Shown one piece after another: positions 1 to 7,088 of a DNA stretch of 17,050 bases. The first letter of the stretch is position 1; each line of letters starts with the position of its first letter. The stretch comes from Acidimicrobiaceae bacterium (lineage in GTDB: Bacteria > Actinomycetota > Acidimicrobiia > Acidimicrobiales > Aldehydirespiratoraceae), in the NCBI GenBank assembly GCA_009840695.1, contig VXNG01000170.1, positions 15,845 to 32,894 of the forward strand, written 5' to 3'. Under the pieces are notes generated by a model. That model saw only the letters and a list, made by a program, of their open reading frames with translations, did not search any database and was not told the origin of the DNA. The position numbers and the translations under genes are program-made.

Positions 1-128
1 GCGGCTGGCTGCTCCGCTGGCTCGTCGTCGTCACCGCAGCCGGCAGCGATCAACGCTCCCACGGCGAACATGGCCATGAGTCGCAGGAGCAGACGTATGG
101 CTCGGTGGCTGTTGGCTGAGCTTCGCAT
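1..128 (-). CDS. Lipoprotein N-terminus, probable BMP-family substrate-binding protein of the ABC importer (partial)
   Basis: Only the first 42 codons lie in the window; the gene runs off the left edge. The ATG at 128 is preceded by GGAGG (140-144) 11 nt upstream. The peptide has a basic N-region (RAIRLLLR), a short hydrophobic core and the lipobox LIAAGC, followed by an acidic linker (GDDDEPAEQ), so it should be exported and lipid-anchored. No ligand-binding sequence is visible. The proposed role rests on position: it follows the two permeases and ATPase of a nucleoside-type ABC importer on the same strand, and that family uses a Bmp/Med/PnrA lipoprotein as its binding subunit. The lipoprotein call is firm; the binding-protein role is inferred. 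Confidence 0.72.
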   Translation of the reverse strand, partial: MRSSANSHRAIRLLLRLMAMFAVGALIAAGCGDDDEPAEQPA

Positions 129-158
129 CAAGACGTAAACCTCCGCTTTGCGTGGCGC

Positions 159-216
159 GTGCGAGAGGTCAATGGATCGCTGCAGAGCGGCGCCCAGGAA
201 CCCCGGCGGCTCGCAC
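159..216 (-). other. Inverted repeat in the 5' leader of the lipoprotein gene
   Basis: GTGCGAG (159-165) and CTCGCAC (210-216) are perfect 7-base inverted arms about 44 bases apart. They enclose a smaller CGCT/AGCG hairpin. They lie between the candidate promoter (235-263) and the ribosome site (140-144), so a transcript would carry a closed multi-stem leader. It matches no riboswitch class that I recognise. Confidence 0.35.
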
Positions 217-234
217 CCCCTTCGTTTGTGCACC

Positions 235-263
235 AGCCTGACCGACCCGTTGGCAAATGTCAA
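235..263 (-). promoter_or_regulatory. Candidate promoter for the lipoprotein gene
   Basis: On the minus strand a consensus TTGACA (258-263) is followed after 17 nt by CAGGCT (235-240), which keeps the A2 and T6 of an actinobacterial TANNNT -10 box. An AT-rich patch (264-300) lies directly upstream and could act as an UP-like element. The -35 is perfect but the -10 is poor. A separate promoter would let the binding protein be made in excess over the membrane subunits, as is common for ABC importers. Confidence 0.35.
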
Positions 264-316
264 AGAAAAATATCCTCTACTTGATATAACTGAATACTTA
301 TGTCCCAGTCGTCGCT

Positions 317-1276
317 TTAGGCGTCCTCGCGGCTGTACGGCTCGCCCAGCGCCGCAGGAGGATGCAGGCGGCCGCGCCCCCAACCGCTGGAGACGAGTAC
401 GACGGCCACGATGGTCAACAGATACGGCATGGCGCTGAAGATCTGGGAGGGGAGGTCCACGCCCCGGGTCTGGAGGGTGAATCCCAGGCTGGTAACGATC
501 CCGAACAGGTAGGCACCGACCAGCAGCAGCCCTGGTCGCCAGAACGACGTTATGACCAGCGCGATCGCGATCCAGCCGGCCCCCGCAGTGATGTTGTCCA
601 CCCAGTTCGGGGCGATGGCGAGGGTGTAGTACGCCCCGGCTATACCGGCCATGGCCCCACCGAGCATGGTGTGGGCGTAGCGGTACGTGACGACGTTGAC
701 TCCCATAGCATCGGCCGATTTGGGATCCTCGCCGACGGCCCGGAGATGCAGCCCCGGACGGGTCCGGTAGAGGTAGAGGCTGGCCAGAACGACCAGCACC
801 CAGGAGCCGTACACGAGAGCGTTCTGATCGAAGAGCAACGGCCCGATGACCGGAAGATCCGCGAACCCGAACGGGTCGTAGTCGGGCAGACGATGCTTCC
901 CGGTATCTCTCGCGAGGTCGCCGATCGAGGCTATGTAGCTCGACAGCCCGGCCGCGCCTCCCAGTATCAGCAGCGCCAGGCCGGCCACGATCTGGCTGGC
1001 TCGCAGGGTCACGACGGTGAAGGCGTAGATCGCAGCCAGCACCGTGCCAGTGGCGGCGGCCACGGCCAGCGAGACGGTCAGTGCGATCCAGCCAGGGCCA
1101 TCGAACGACTGTGATGTCCAGAACGCGGTGGCGGCGCCCATGAGCATCATCGCCTCGACCCCGAGGTTCATGACGCCGCTTCGCTCGGCGAAGAGTTCAC
1201 CGATTCCGGCCAGCACCAAGGGTGTCCCGTAGAGGATGCCGGCCGCCATGAGGGTGACGAGGAGGGTGTCGTTCAC
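317..1276 (-). CDS. ABC importer permease, nucleoside/BMP type (NupQ/YufQ-like)
   Basis: This 319-residue integral membrane protein belongs to the BPD_transp_2 permease family. It should form one half of the membrane channel of a nucleoside-type importer. Near residues 23-42 it carries the family motif read as GIGELFAERSGVMNLGVEAM, the segment that contacts the ATPase in related permeases. The rest alternates long hydrophobic helices (about 8-9) with short loops. The start is a GTG at 1276 with a strong GGAGG (AAGGAGG, then 6 nt). The GTG overlaps the TGA of the preceding permease (GTGA), which indicates translational coupling. It is the shorter of the two permeases, as in NupP/NupQ pairs. 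Substrate specificity cannot be read from it. Confidence 0.9.
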   Translation of the reverse strand: MNDTLLVTLMAAGILYGTPLVLAGIGELFAERSGVMNLGVEAMMLMGAATAFWTSQSFDGPGWIALTVSLAVAAATGTVLAAIYAFTVVTLRASQIVAGLALLILGGAAGLSSYIASIGDLARDTGKHRLPDYDPFGFADLPVIGPLLFDQNALVYGSWVLVVLASLYLYRTRPGLHLRAVGEDPKSADAMGVNVVTYRYAHTMLGGAMAGIAGAYYTLAIAPNWVDNITAGAGWIAIALVITSFWRPGLLLVGAYLFGIVTSLGFTLQTRGVDLPSQIFSAMPYLLTIVAVVLVSSGWGRGRLHPPAALGEPYSREDA

Positions 1277-2448
1277 GACAGTCCTCCTTCGCCCGCACCC
1301 GCGGTTGCTGGTTCGCCGGTCTCTCGAGGGGGCCCCGGGCCGCGGGGCTCGAGTTTGGCCCGGCGCCCAAAGACGAACCGGTAGCGGGAGCTGACCTCAC
1401 TGGCGGCGACGAGCAGGAGTATCAGCCCTTGGATCAGCCCGATGAGCCCTAGTGGGAGATCGACACCCTGGATGGCGAAGCCCGCGTTGGTCATGCCGCC
1501 CACAAGGAACGCGCTCAGGACCACACCGAGCGGGTTGTACCGGGCGAGGGCCGCGACGGCGATGCCGGTGTAGCCGTACGACGCGAACTGAAGCGCCTTG
1601 GGCTCGATGCGATGGGAGAAGTCGCCGACCTGGGAGGCGCCGGCGAGTCCGGCGAGTGCACCCGAGATGACCATCACGAGTATCAGCAGCCGGACCGTGC
1701 GGATGCCGGCGTAGTGGCCAGCCGTCTCGCTGTCGGCCGCAACCTTCATCTGGAACCCGAGACGGGTGCTGCGGAGCACGACCGCGAGGACCACGGCGAG
1801 GACCACGCCCACGACCAGACCGAACGGGACGGCGATTCCTTCGCCGTACTCGGGCCAGAAGTCGGACTCGGCCAGGGTCTTGCCCTGCGGGAACACCCGG
1901 GCGCTGGGACTCTCCAGATCCCGCCAGTACGAGGTCGAATCGATGATCAGGTAGAAGAGGAGGAGCGGCGCCACGTAGTTCAGCATCAGCGTCGTCAGCA
2001 CTTCGCTCGTTCTCAGGTAGGCGCGCAGCAGCGCGGGGATGAGAGCCCAGGCGACGCCTCCGATCGCACCCGCCACGAGCATGGCCGGAAGGCTGATGGC
2101 GAGGCTCCGCTCGCCGAGGGCGATCCCGGCGCCGGCGGCCAGGACCGCCGCGATCATCAGCTGACCGTCGGCGCCGATGTTCCAGACCCGCATGCGGAAG
2201 GCGACCGCGGCGGCGAGACCGGTCAGCAACAGCGGCGTCGCCGCGGCCAGCGTCGCCGACAGTGCGCCCGGGTTCGTGAACGCGGCCTGGAACATGCGCT
2301 GGTAGATCACGGCCGGATTCCGGCCGCTCACCAGGAGGATGGCAGCACCGAGAAGGAGCGCGGCCGTGACGGCCACGAACGGCATCGAGGGGCCGAGCCA
2401 GCGTGGGGGCTCGAGCCGCTTCTCCAGCCGGAACTCAATCCACGGCAT
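1273..2448 (-). CDS. ABC importer permease, nucleoside/BMP type (NupP/YufP-like)
   Basis: This is a 391-residue membrane protein and the partner of the following permease. It has a soluble basic N-terminus (about 20 residues), a first helix near residues 22-41 and then about nine further hydrophobic segments. The family signature RVWNIGADGQL lies near residues 87-97 (usually NIGAEGQ in NupP-like proteins). The C-terminus is a charged, proline- and glycine-rich tail of roughly 35 residues. The ATG at 2448 has GAGAGGA just upstream and overlaps the end of the ATPase gene by 14 bases. The 4-base overlap with the next permease also supports a single operon. Together with the ATPase and lipoprotein it would form a complete importer. 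Confidence 0.9.
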   Translation of the reverse strand: MPWIEFRLEKRLEPPRWLGPSMPFVAVTAALLLGAAILLVSGRNPAVIYQRMFQAAFTNPGALSATLAAATPLLLTGLAAAVAFRMRVWNIGADGQLMIAAVLAAGAGIALGERSLAISLPAMLVAGAIGGVAWALIPALLRAYLRTSEVLTTLMLNYVAPLLLFYLIIDSTSYWRDLESPSARVFPQGKTLAESDFWPEYGEGIAVPFGLVVGVVLAVVLAVVLRSTRLGFQMKVAADSETAGHYAGIRTVRLLILVMVISGALAGLAGASQVGDFSHRIEPKALQFASYGYTGIAVAALARYNPLGVVLSAFLVGGMTNAGFAIQGVDLPLGLIGLIQGLILLLVAASEVSSRYRFVFGRRAKLEPRGPGPPRETGEPATAGAGEGGLS

Positions 2449-4066
2449 CGACGGTCCTCTCGACTGAGCCGCCCATCATGAGCAGGCCGATCTCCTCGAC
2501 GTCGGCCCCCTCGGCGTCGAGCACGCCCTGGATCCGACCGGCGCAGATCACCGCCACCCGGTCGGCCAGATCGAGGATCTCGCCGAGATCCTCGGAGATC
2601 AACAGGATGGCAACCCCCGCCTCGGCCGCCTCGATGAGCAGTCCGCGGATCGTCTCCATGGCCGACACATCGAGGCCCCGGGTGGGGGTGGCCACCACCA
2701 GCAGGCGGGGCCCCGACGAGATCTCGCGAGCCAGCACCACCTTCTGGGCGTTGCCGCCCGAGAGTTGCCGGGCCAGGGTGTCGACCGTTCCCTTCACGTC
2801 GAACTCGGTGATGAGGTGGTTGGTGCGCTCCTCGATCCGGGGCCTGCTGAGGAACGGCCCGCGGCCGTACTCCGGGCGCCGGAACGCCTTCAGCGTGATG
2901 TTGTCGGCGACCGACAGCCCCGGAGCCAGACCGGTGCCCATCCGATCCTCGGGCACGTAGGCGATCCCCCGGTCGACCGCGGCGCGAACATCGCCGGGCG
3001 GGATGGGCTCACCGTCGAGCGCGACGTCGCCGCTGGCGCTCGGTCTGACGCCGGTGATGACCTCGGCGAGTGCCAGCTGGCCGTTTCCGGCGACTCCGGC
3101 CAACCCGAGGATCTCGCCGGATCCGATGCTCAACTCGATGTCGGTGAGGACTCGGTTGCCGTCCTCGTCGACCGCGCTCACGCCGCTCATCTCCAGCACG
3201 GCGGTCCCCTCGCCGGCGGCTGCGAGCCGCGATCGGCGCTCGAAGTGGATGTCTCGGCCGACCATCAGGCGAGCCAGCCCGCGGGCGTCGACCCGTTCCT
3301 CCCGCAGGTCCGCCGAACCGGATGTCCGACCCTGCCGGAGGACGGTGACGCGATCGCACAGCGCCGATACCTCGTCGAGTTTGTGGGAGATGAAGACGAC
3401 GGATTCACCGGCGTCGGCCATACGCCGGAGCGAGATGAATAGCTGATCGGCCTCCTGGGGCGAGAGGACGGTGGTCGGCTCATCGAGAATGAGGGTCCTC
3501 GCCCCCCGGTACAGCGCCTTGAGGATCTCGACCCGCTGTCTCTCGCCGACGGACAGCCTCGAGATCTGGGCCCGGGGGTCGACATGCATGTCGAGGCGCT
3601 CGGCTACCGCCGCGACCTCGTCCTCGACGTCGGCCCGGTTGAAGCGGAACCCGCCCTCGCGTGTCCAGCCGAGCACGACGTTCTCTGCGACCGTGAGCGG
3701 TCCGACCAGGCTGAAGTGCTGGTGCACCATGAAGATGCCCGCGGCGTAGGCCTCGGCCGGGGACCGGAAGTGCACGGGCTGGCCGTCCACGAGGACCAGA
3801 CCGGAGTCGGGCCGGTAGAGGCCGGTCAGGATCTTGCACAGCGTGGTCTTGCCGGAGCCGTTCTCGCCCAGGAGGGCGTGGACCTCGCCCGAGACCACAT
3901 CGAAGTCGATCCGGTCATTGGCCAGCACACCAGGAAAGGCCTTGGTGATGCCCCGCGCCGCCAGCGCAGACGAGCCGACAGGCGCCGAGTCGGCGATCGA
4001 TTCCTCGATCATCTTCAGCATCTCGCGGTCTTCCATGTACTCGTGATGCTGCATACTCGGTCCCAT
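2435..4066 (-). CDS. ABC importer ATPase with two fused nucleotide-binding domains (NupO/YufO/RbsA-like)
   Basis: This 543-residue double ATPase would power the importer. Domain 1 is complete: Walker A GENGSGKT (67-74), signature LSVGERQR (171-178) and Walker B LILDEP (192-197). Domain 2 is degenerate in the way usual for this family: its P-loop region reads GLAGVAGNGQ (321-330), LSGGNAQ is kept (435-441), and Walker B reads LLVVATPTRGLD with Ala-Thr where Asp-Glu would be. Only one catalytic site is therefore expected to be fully active. The first 33 residues precede the domain, and five Met codons (residues 1, 5, 11, 16, 19) could serve as the start. None has a good ribosome site, so the N-terminus is uncertain. 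It begins 9 bases after the M20 hydrolase stop. Confidence 0.92.
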   Translation of the reverse strand: MGPSMQHHEYMEDREMLKMIEESIADSAPVGSSALAARGITKAFPGVLANDRIDFDVVSGEVHALLGENGSGKTTLCKILTGLYRPDSGLVLVDGQPVHFRSPAEAYAAGIFMVHQHFSLVGPLTVAENVVLGWTREGGFRFNRADVEDEVAAVAERLDMHVDPRAQISRLSVGERQRVEILKALYRGARTLILDEPTTVLSPQEADQLFISLRRMADAGESVVFISHKLDEVSALCDRVTVLRQGRTSGSADLREERVDARGLARLMVGRDIHFERRSRLAAAGEGTAVLEMSGVSAVDEDGNRVLTDIELSIGSGEILGLAGVAGNGQLALAEVITGVRPSASGDVALDGEPIPPGDVRAAVDRGIAYVPEDRMGTGLAPGLSVADNITLKAFRRPEYGRGPFLSRPRIEERTNHLITEFDVKGTVDTLARQLSGGNAQKVVLAREISSGPRLLVVATPTRGLDVSAMETIRGLLIEAAEAGVAILLISEDLGEILDLADRVAVICAGRIQGVLDAEGADVEEIGLLMMGGSVERTVDAVD

Positions 4067-4075
4067 TCGACGGGT

Positions 4076-5272
4076 TCAGTCGTCGATCATCAGCTCGGCC
4101 GCGGCGTCGGCTATCGCCCTGGCCGCCGTCTCGAGCTGGCTCAGCTCCACCCTTTCGTCGGCGCAGTGACATTCTGCAACGTTCCCCGGGCCGAAGTTCA
4201 CTGCGTCGATGCCGGCGTCGTTGACGAGGTTGCGCACGTCGCTGGAGTACGGGGCGCCGTAGACCTCGCCGGGACGGCCGGTGACCCGCTCGACGCTGCG
4301 GACCAGCTGATGGACGAGAGGTGACTCAACGCTTATCTCGGCCGGTTCGAACCGGTTGTAGGCGACGCTCACCTCCACCTCCACCTGCGAGTCGGCGGGC
4401 CGGGCGGCCAGCAGCCGCCGGGTCACCTCCTGAAGCTCACCGTCCACCGTCTCGCCCGGGATGAGGCGCCGGTCCACCCACAGGTCGATCGAGTCGGCCA
4501 CCGCGTTGGGGGTCACTCCCCCGTTCACCACCGTGGGGGTGCACGATCCGTGCGACAGCAGCGGGTGGTTGCGCTTCTCGAGGTCATGCCGGTATCGCTC
4601 GAGGGCCTCGAGAACCCACTTGAGACCCCACGCCGGGTTGATGCCGAGGTGGCCTCGACTGGCGTGGATCGACCGGCCCTTGAGGTGGATCTGCAGCGGC
4701 GCGAGACCACGGGTGGCGGCCGCGATGCGCAACTCGGTCGGCTCGGTGACGATCCCGTAGTCGCCCAGGTAGCCGGCCTCCAGCAACGACAGCGTTCCCG
4801 GCTCGGCCCGTTCCTCGCCGGCGGCGAAGTGCAGCACGAGCGTGCCGTTGAGGCGATCCCGGCTCCTGGCCAGGTGATGCGCCACCGCGATCTGCACCGC
4901 CAGACCGCCCTTCATGTCGCACGTCCCGCGCCCGTACATGTATCCGTCGCTCACGGCTGCACCGAACGGATCGACCGTCCAGAGGCTCTCGTCGTCGATC
5001 GGCACGGTGTCGAGGTGGCCGTTCAGTATGAGACGGGGGCCCTCTCCCCTCCCCTCTAGGACTGCGCCGACGGAAGGGCGGCCAGGCATCGACTCGACCA
5101 GATCTGCGGTGACTGGTGTTGCGTCGAACCACTCGACGACTCTTCGGGCCAGGTCGCTCTCGTAGGCGCCCGGGTTGGTGCTGGGGATACGCACGAGGTC
5201 GGCGAGAACGTTGGCGACGTACGCCTCCGACAGCGGATCGGCCGCGGCCTCAGTCTTGTCGGGTGCTGCCAT
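4076..5272 (-). CDS. M20-family zinc amidohydrolase/peptidase (ArgE/DapE-like)
   Basis: This 398-residue cytoplasmic metallohydrolase should remove an acyl, carbamoyl or amino-acid group by cleaving an amide bond. The visible M20 features are GHLDTVP (His86, Asp88), GRGTCDMKGG (bridging Asp119), AAGEER (catalytic Glu153 and ligand Glu154), TEPTE (Glu177), a lid-domain GRSIHASRGHLG with His203, and a C-terminal ECHCADE with His369 as the last ligand. All metal ligands are present, so the enzyme is probably active. Length is normal for ArgE/DapE relatives. The ATG at 5272 lies 3 bases after the regulator's stop, with a weak ribosome site, suggesting coupling. It sits between a deaminase and a nucleoside-type importer, not among arginine or lysine genes, so a catabolic substrate is more likely than acetylornithine or succinyl-diaminopimelate. 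Confidence 0.9.
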   Translation of the reverse strand: MAAPDKTEAAADPLSEAYVANVLADLVRIPSTNPGAYESDLARRVVEWFDATPVTADLVESMPGRPSVGAVLEGRGEGPRLILNGHLDTVPIDDESLWTVDPFGAAVSDGYMYGRGTCDMKGGLAVQIAVAHHLARSRDRLNGTLVLHFAAGEERAEPGTLSLLEAGYLGDYGIVTEPTELRIAAATRGLAPLQIHLKGRSIHASRGHLGINPAWGLKWVLEALERYRHDLEKRNHPLLSHGSCTPTVVNGGVTPNAVADSIDLWVDRRLIPGETVDGELQEVTRRLLAARPADSQVEVEVSVAYNRFEPAEISVESPLVHQLVRSVERVTGRPGEVYGAPYSSDVRNLVNDAGIDAVNFGPGNVAECHCADERVELSQLETAARAIADAAAELMIDD

Positions 5273-5275
5273 GAG

Positions 5276-6019
5276 TCACGAAATGTAATTGGTCGCAAGC
5301 TCGGGTTCGGGCAAGACGGCGCTGGCCGTCGACTCGGGAGCGAGCACCCTGTAGGCCTGCTTCAGCATGTCCTCGGTGGACGTGAGGTGGGCAGCCAATG
5401 CCTGGCGCGACACGGACCGGTCGCCCGCCTCGAACACCGTCGCCAGCATCTGGTGCTCAGAGTGGAAGGACTCCAGTCGATCGGGGCTGGAGAACTCCGG
5501 GAGCCTCCTCGCCGCCAGCGCGACGTAGCGATCGACGCTCTGCCACAAGCGCTCCAGCACCCGGCGGGCCACGTCGGTGCCAGTAGGCGCGAGCAGCTGC
5601 CAGTGGAAGGCGCGATGAGCCTCGAAGAACTCGGGGGAATACGGTTCCGACTCGGCCAGCCACCCCAGCGCCTCGCGACAGCGCCGGTGGTCCTCCTCGC
5701 ATGAGAGCTCGGCGGCCCGACCGGCCAGTTCCGCCTCCAGGATCCGCCTGAGGTCGTAGACCCCGGCGAGGTCCTCCAGGCCGATCTCCGCCGCGTAGGT
5801 GGCGCGCTGGGGAGAGGCCACCACGAGGTCCTCGGCCTCGAGCCGGCGCAGGGCCTCGCGGACGGGCACCACGCTCAGGCCGAACCGGTCAGCCAGATCC
5901 TTGGGCATGATGCGAGAGCCGGGACTTATGGTGCCGTCGAGCAGCTCCCGGCGGAGCTGGTTGGTGACCGCCTCGGCCGCGCTGGTCCGCAGATCGATGG
6001 CCTCACCCGGACCGCTCAT
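5276..6019 (-). CDS. GntR-family transcriptional regulator with FCD effector domain
   Basis: This 247-residue regulator has an N-terminal winged helix-turn-helix (about residues 12-78), with the recognition segment LADRFGLSVVPVREALRRLE typical of the FadR subfamily. An all-helical FCD domain follows (about 85-225). FCD landmarks are DLRRILE (89-95), AHRAFHWQL (134-142), HSEHQML (186-192) and AHL (210-212); the His and Asp residues there usually bind a metal that helps hold a carboxylate-type effector. It is the second gene of the operon. Its ATG overlaps the deaminase stop by one base (TGATG). It probably controls the divergent promoters at 7040-7077, but this is inferred from position. Confidence 0.92.
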   Translation of the reverse strand: MSGPGEAIDLRTSAAEAVTNQLRRELLDGTISPGSRIMPKDLADRFGLSVVPVREALRRLEAEDLVVASPQRATYAAEIGLEDLAGVYDLRRILEAELAGRAAELSCEEDHRRCREALGWLAESEPYSPEFFEAHRAFHWQLLAPTGTDVARRVLERLWQSVDRYVALAARRLPEFSSPDRLESFHSEHQMLATVFEAGDRSVSRQALAAHLTSTEDMLKQAYRVLAPESTASAVLPEPELATNYIS

Positions 6020-7041
6020 CAGATCGACTCCATCTCCTCGGCGAGGAACGTGTCGATCAGGGCGTGGAGCGCGGCACGATCAATGTCGTCGCAGAAGGCG
6101 GCGTCGGCGGCGCGCCGGGTCGCTGCGACCAGATCATGGAGGCTCCAGCCGTGGATTCCAGCCACCGCCTCGAACTCGCCCGACAGCGTGACGTTCATGG
6201 CCAGCGGATCGTCGGAGTTGACCGTGACCGGGACGCCGGCGTCGATGAACCTGCCGACCGGATGACTCGGCAGGTCGGGGTACAGCCCCGTGATGACGTT
6301 CGATGTCGGGGTGATGTTCAACGTGACCCCCTCGTCGGCGAGTCTCGCGGTGAGGGCGGGATCCTCGATGGCGCGGACGCCATGGTCGATGCGGTCGACG
6401 TGGAGGTAGTCGAGCACGTCGCGCACCCCCTCCGGGCCTGACGACTCGCCCGCGTGCACGGTACGGCCCAAGCCGAACTCGCCGGCCCGTGCGTAGACCT
6501 CCTCGAACTTCGGCGTGGTCCGGCCGAGCACCGCTTCGTTGCCGTCGAGACCGAGGCCCACGACTCGGGTGGGGCGTTCCGCGCCGATCCACTCGACCAG
6601 CTCCATGGCCCATTGCGCGGATTGCTCACGGCTGATCGAAGGCACGAGCCGGCAGTCGGTGAGGCCGTCGCGGTGAGCCCGCTCGAAACCGGCGCCGAGG
6701 GCCAGGATGAGTTCTTGGTCGTCCAGGTGCTCCCAGTACCGGGGACCGGTCAGCACGTCGGCGTAGACGATGCCATCGGCGGCGAGGAGCGCGGCCGCCT
6801 CGTAGGCGACGCCCTCGGCCGTCTCGGGCGTTCGGAGCAGGTCGCACCACCACTCGTACGTCTCAAGGAACTCGGCGAGCGTGCTGTACTCGAACAGCTG
6901 CTCGACCGGTCGAAGCATGGGCACTCCCGCTTCGGTCGCAAGGCTCTCGATCCGGCTCCCGCTGATGCAGGCTTCAACGTGGACGTGCAACTCCACCTTC
7001 GGAAAGGCGCTGATCAGATCTCGGGTGATGTCTGCCGTCAT
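6019..7041 (-). CDS. Adenosine-deaminase-family amidohydrolase, substrate uncertain
   Basis: This 340-residue TIM-barrel metal-dependent deaminase matches the adenosine/adenine deaminase family. Catalytic residues are intact: HVH (His19, His21), HAGE (His196, Glu199), RIDHG (His220) and SDDP (Asp277, Asp278). These supply the zinc ligands, the purine-contacting Glu and the catalytic His. Several substrate-side motifs depart from the norm. HxHLDG is HVHVEA with Glu23 in place of the ribose-binding Asp; the usual ExRFxP strand reads ADVLTGP; CPTSN is TPTSN. Deamination of a purine-like base is likely, but the preferred substrate may be an adenine derivative or modified nucleoside rather than adenosine. 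It is the first gene of the operon. Its ATG lies 7 nt after a TAGATT box, so the mRNA is probably leaderless. Confidence 0.87.
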   Translation of the reverse strand: MTADITRDLISAFPKVELHVHVEACISGSRIESLATEAGVPMLRPVEQLFEYSTLAEFLETYEWWCDLLRTPETAEGVAYEAAALLAADGIVYADVLTGPRYWEHLDDQELILALGAGFERAHRDGLTDCRLVPSISREQSAQWAMELVEWIGAERPTRVVGLGLDGNEAVLGRTTPKFEEVYARAGEFGLGRTVHAGESSGPEGVRDVLDYLHVDRIDHGVRAIEDPALTARLADEGVTLNITPTSNVITGLYPDLPSHPVGRFIDAGVPVTVNSDDPLAMNVTLSGEFEAVAGIHGWSLHDLVAATRRAADAAFCDDIDRAALHALIDTFLAEEMESI

Positions 7042-7058
7042 CTATTATAATCTATCAT
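7040..7058. promoter_or_regulatory. Candidate operator: 10-bp-spaced direct repeat
   Basis: ATCTATTAT (7040-7048) and ATCTATCAT (7050-7058) match at 8 of 9 positions and are offset by 10 bp, one helical turn. They overlap the -10 boxes of both divergent genes and include the 8-base palindrome ATTATAAT (7044-7051). The patch is sharply AT-rich in GC-rich surroundings. The GntR/FCD protein encoded two genes away is the obvious candidate to bind here; that link is inferred. Confidence 0.4.
7046..7051 (+). promoter_or_regulatory. Candidate -10 box for the GcvT-family gene
   Basis: A consensus TATAAT on the plus strand would place a start of transcription near 7058 and give a leader of about 30 bases before the GTG at 7089. 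No good -35 is visible 16-18 nt upstream, so it may need an activator. It overlaps the opposite promoter, so the two directions would compete. Confidence 0.4.
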
Positions 7059-7077
7059 CCAACCGGAGATGCTTCAA
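7049..7077 (-). promoter_or_regulatory. Promoter of the deaminase-regulator-importer operon, leaderless
   Basis: On the minus strand TTGAAG (7072-7077) is separated by exactly 17 nt from TAGATT (7049-7054), and the ATG at 7041 starts 7 nt further on. This is the standard geometry for a housekeeping-sigma promoter whose transcription start coincides with the start codon. There is no ribosome site, consistent with a leaderless transcript. Confidence 0.7.
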
Positions 7078-7088
7078 GGCGCAACACC

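Noticed and set aside
362..4324. Several long plus-strand frames opposite the ABC importer genes (362-1114, 1612-2481, 2765-3442, 3584-4324)
   Set aside because: They lie wholly over well-supported minus-strand transporter genes, and their translations are rich in Arg, Gly, Asp and His without domains.
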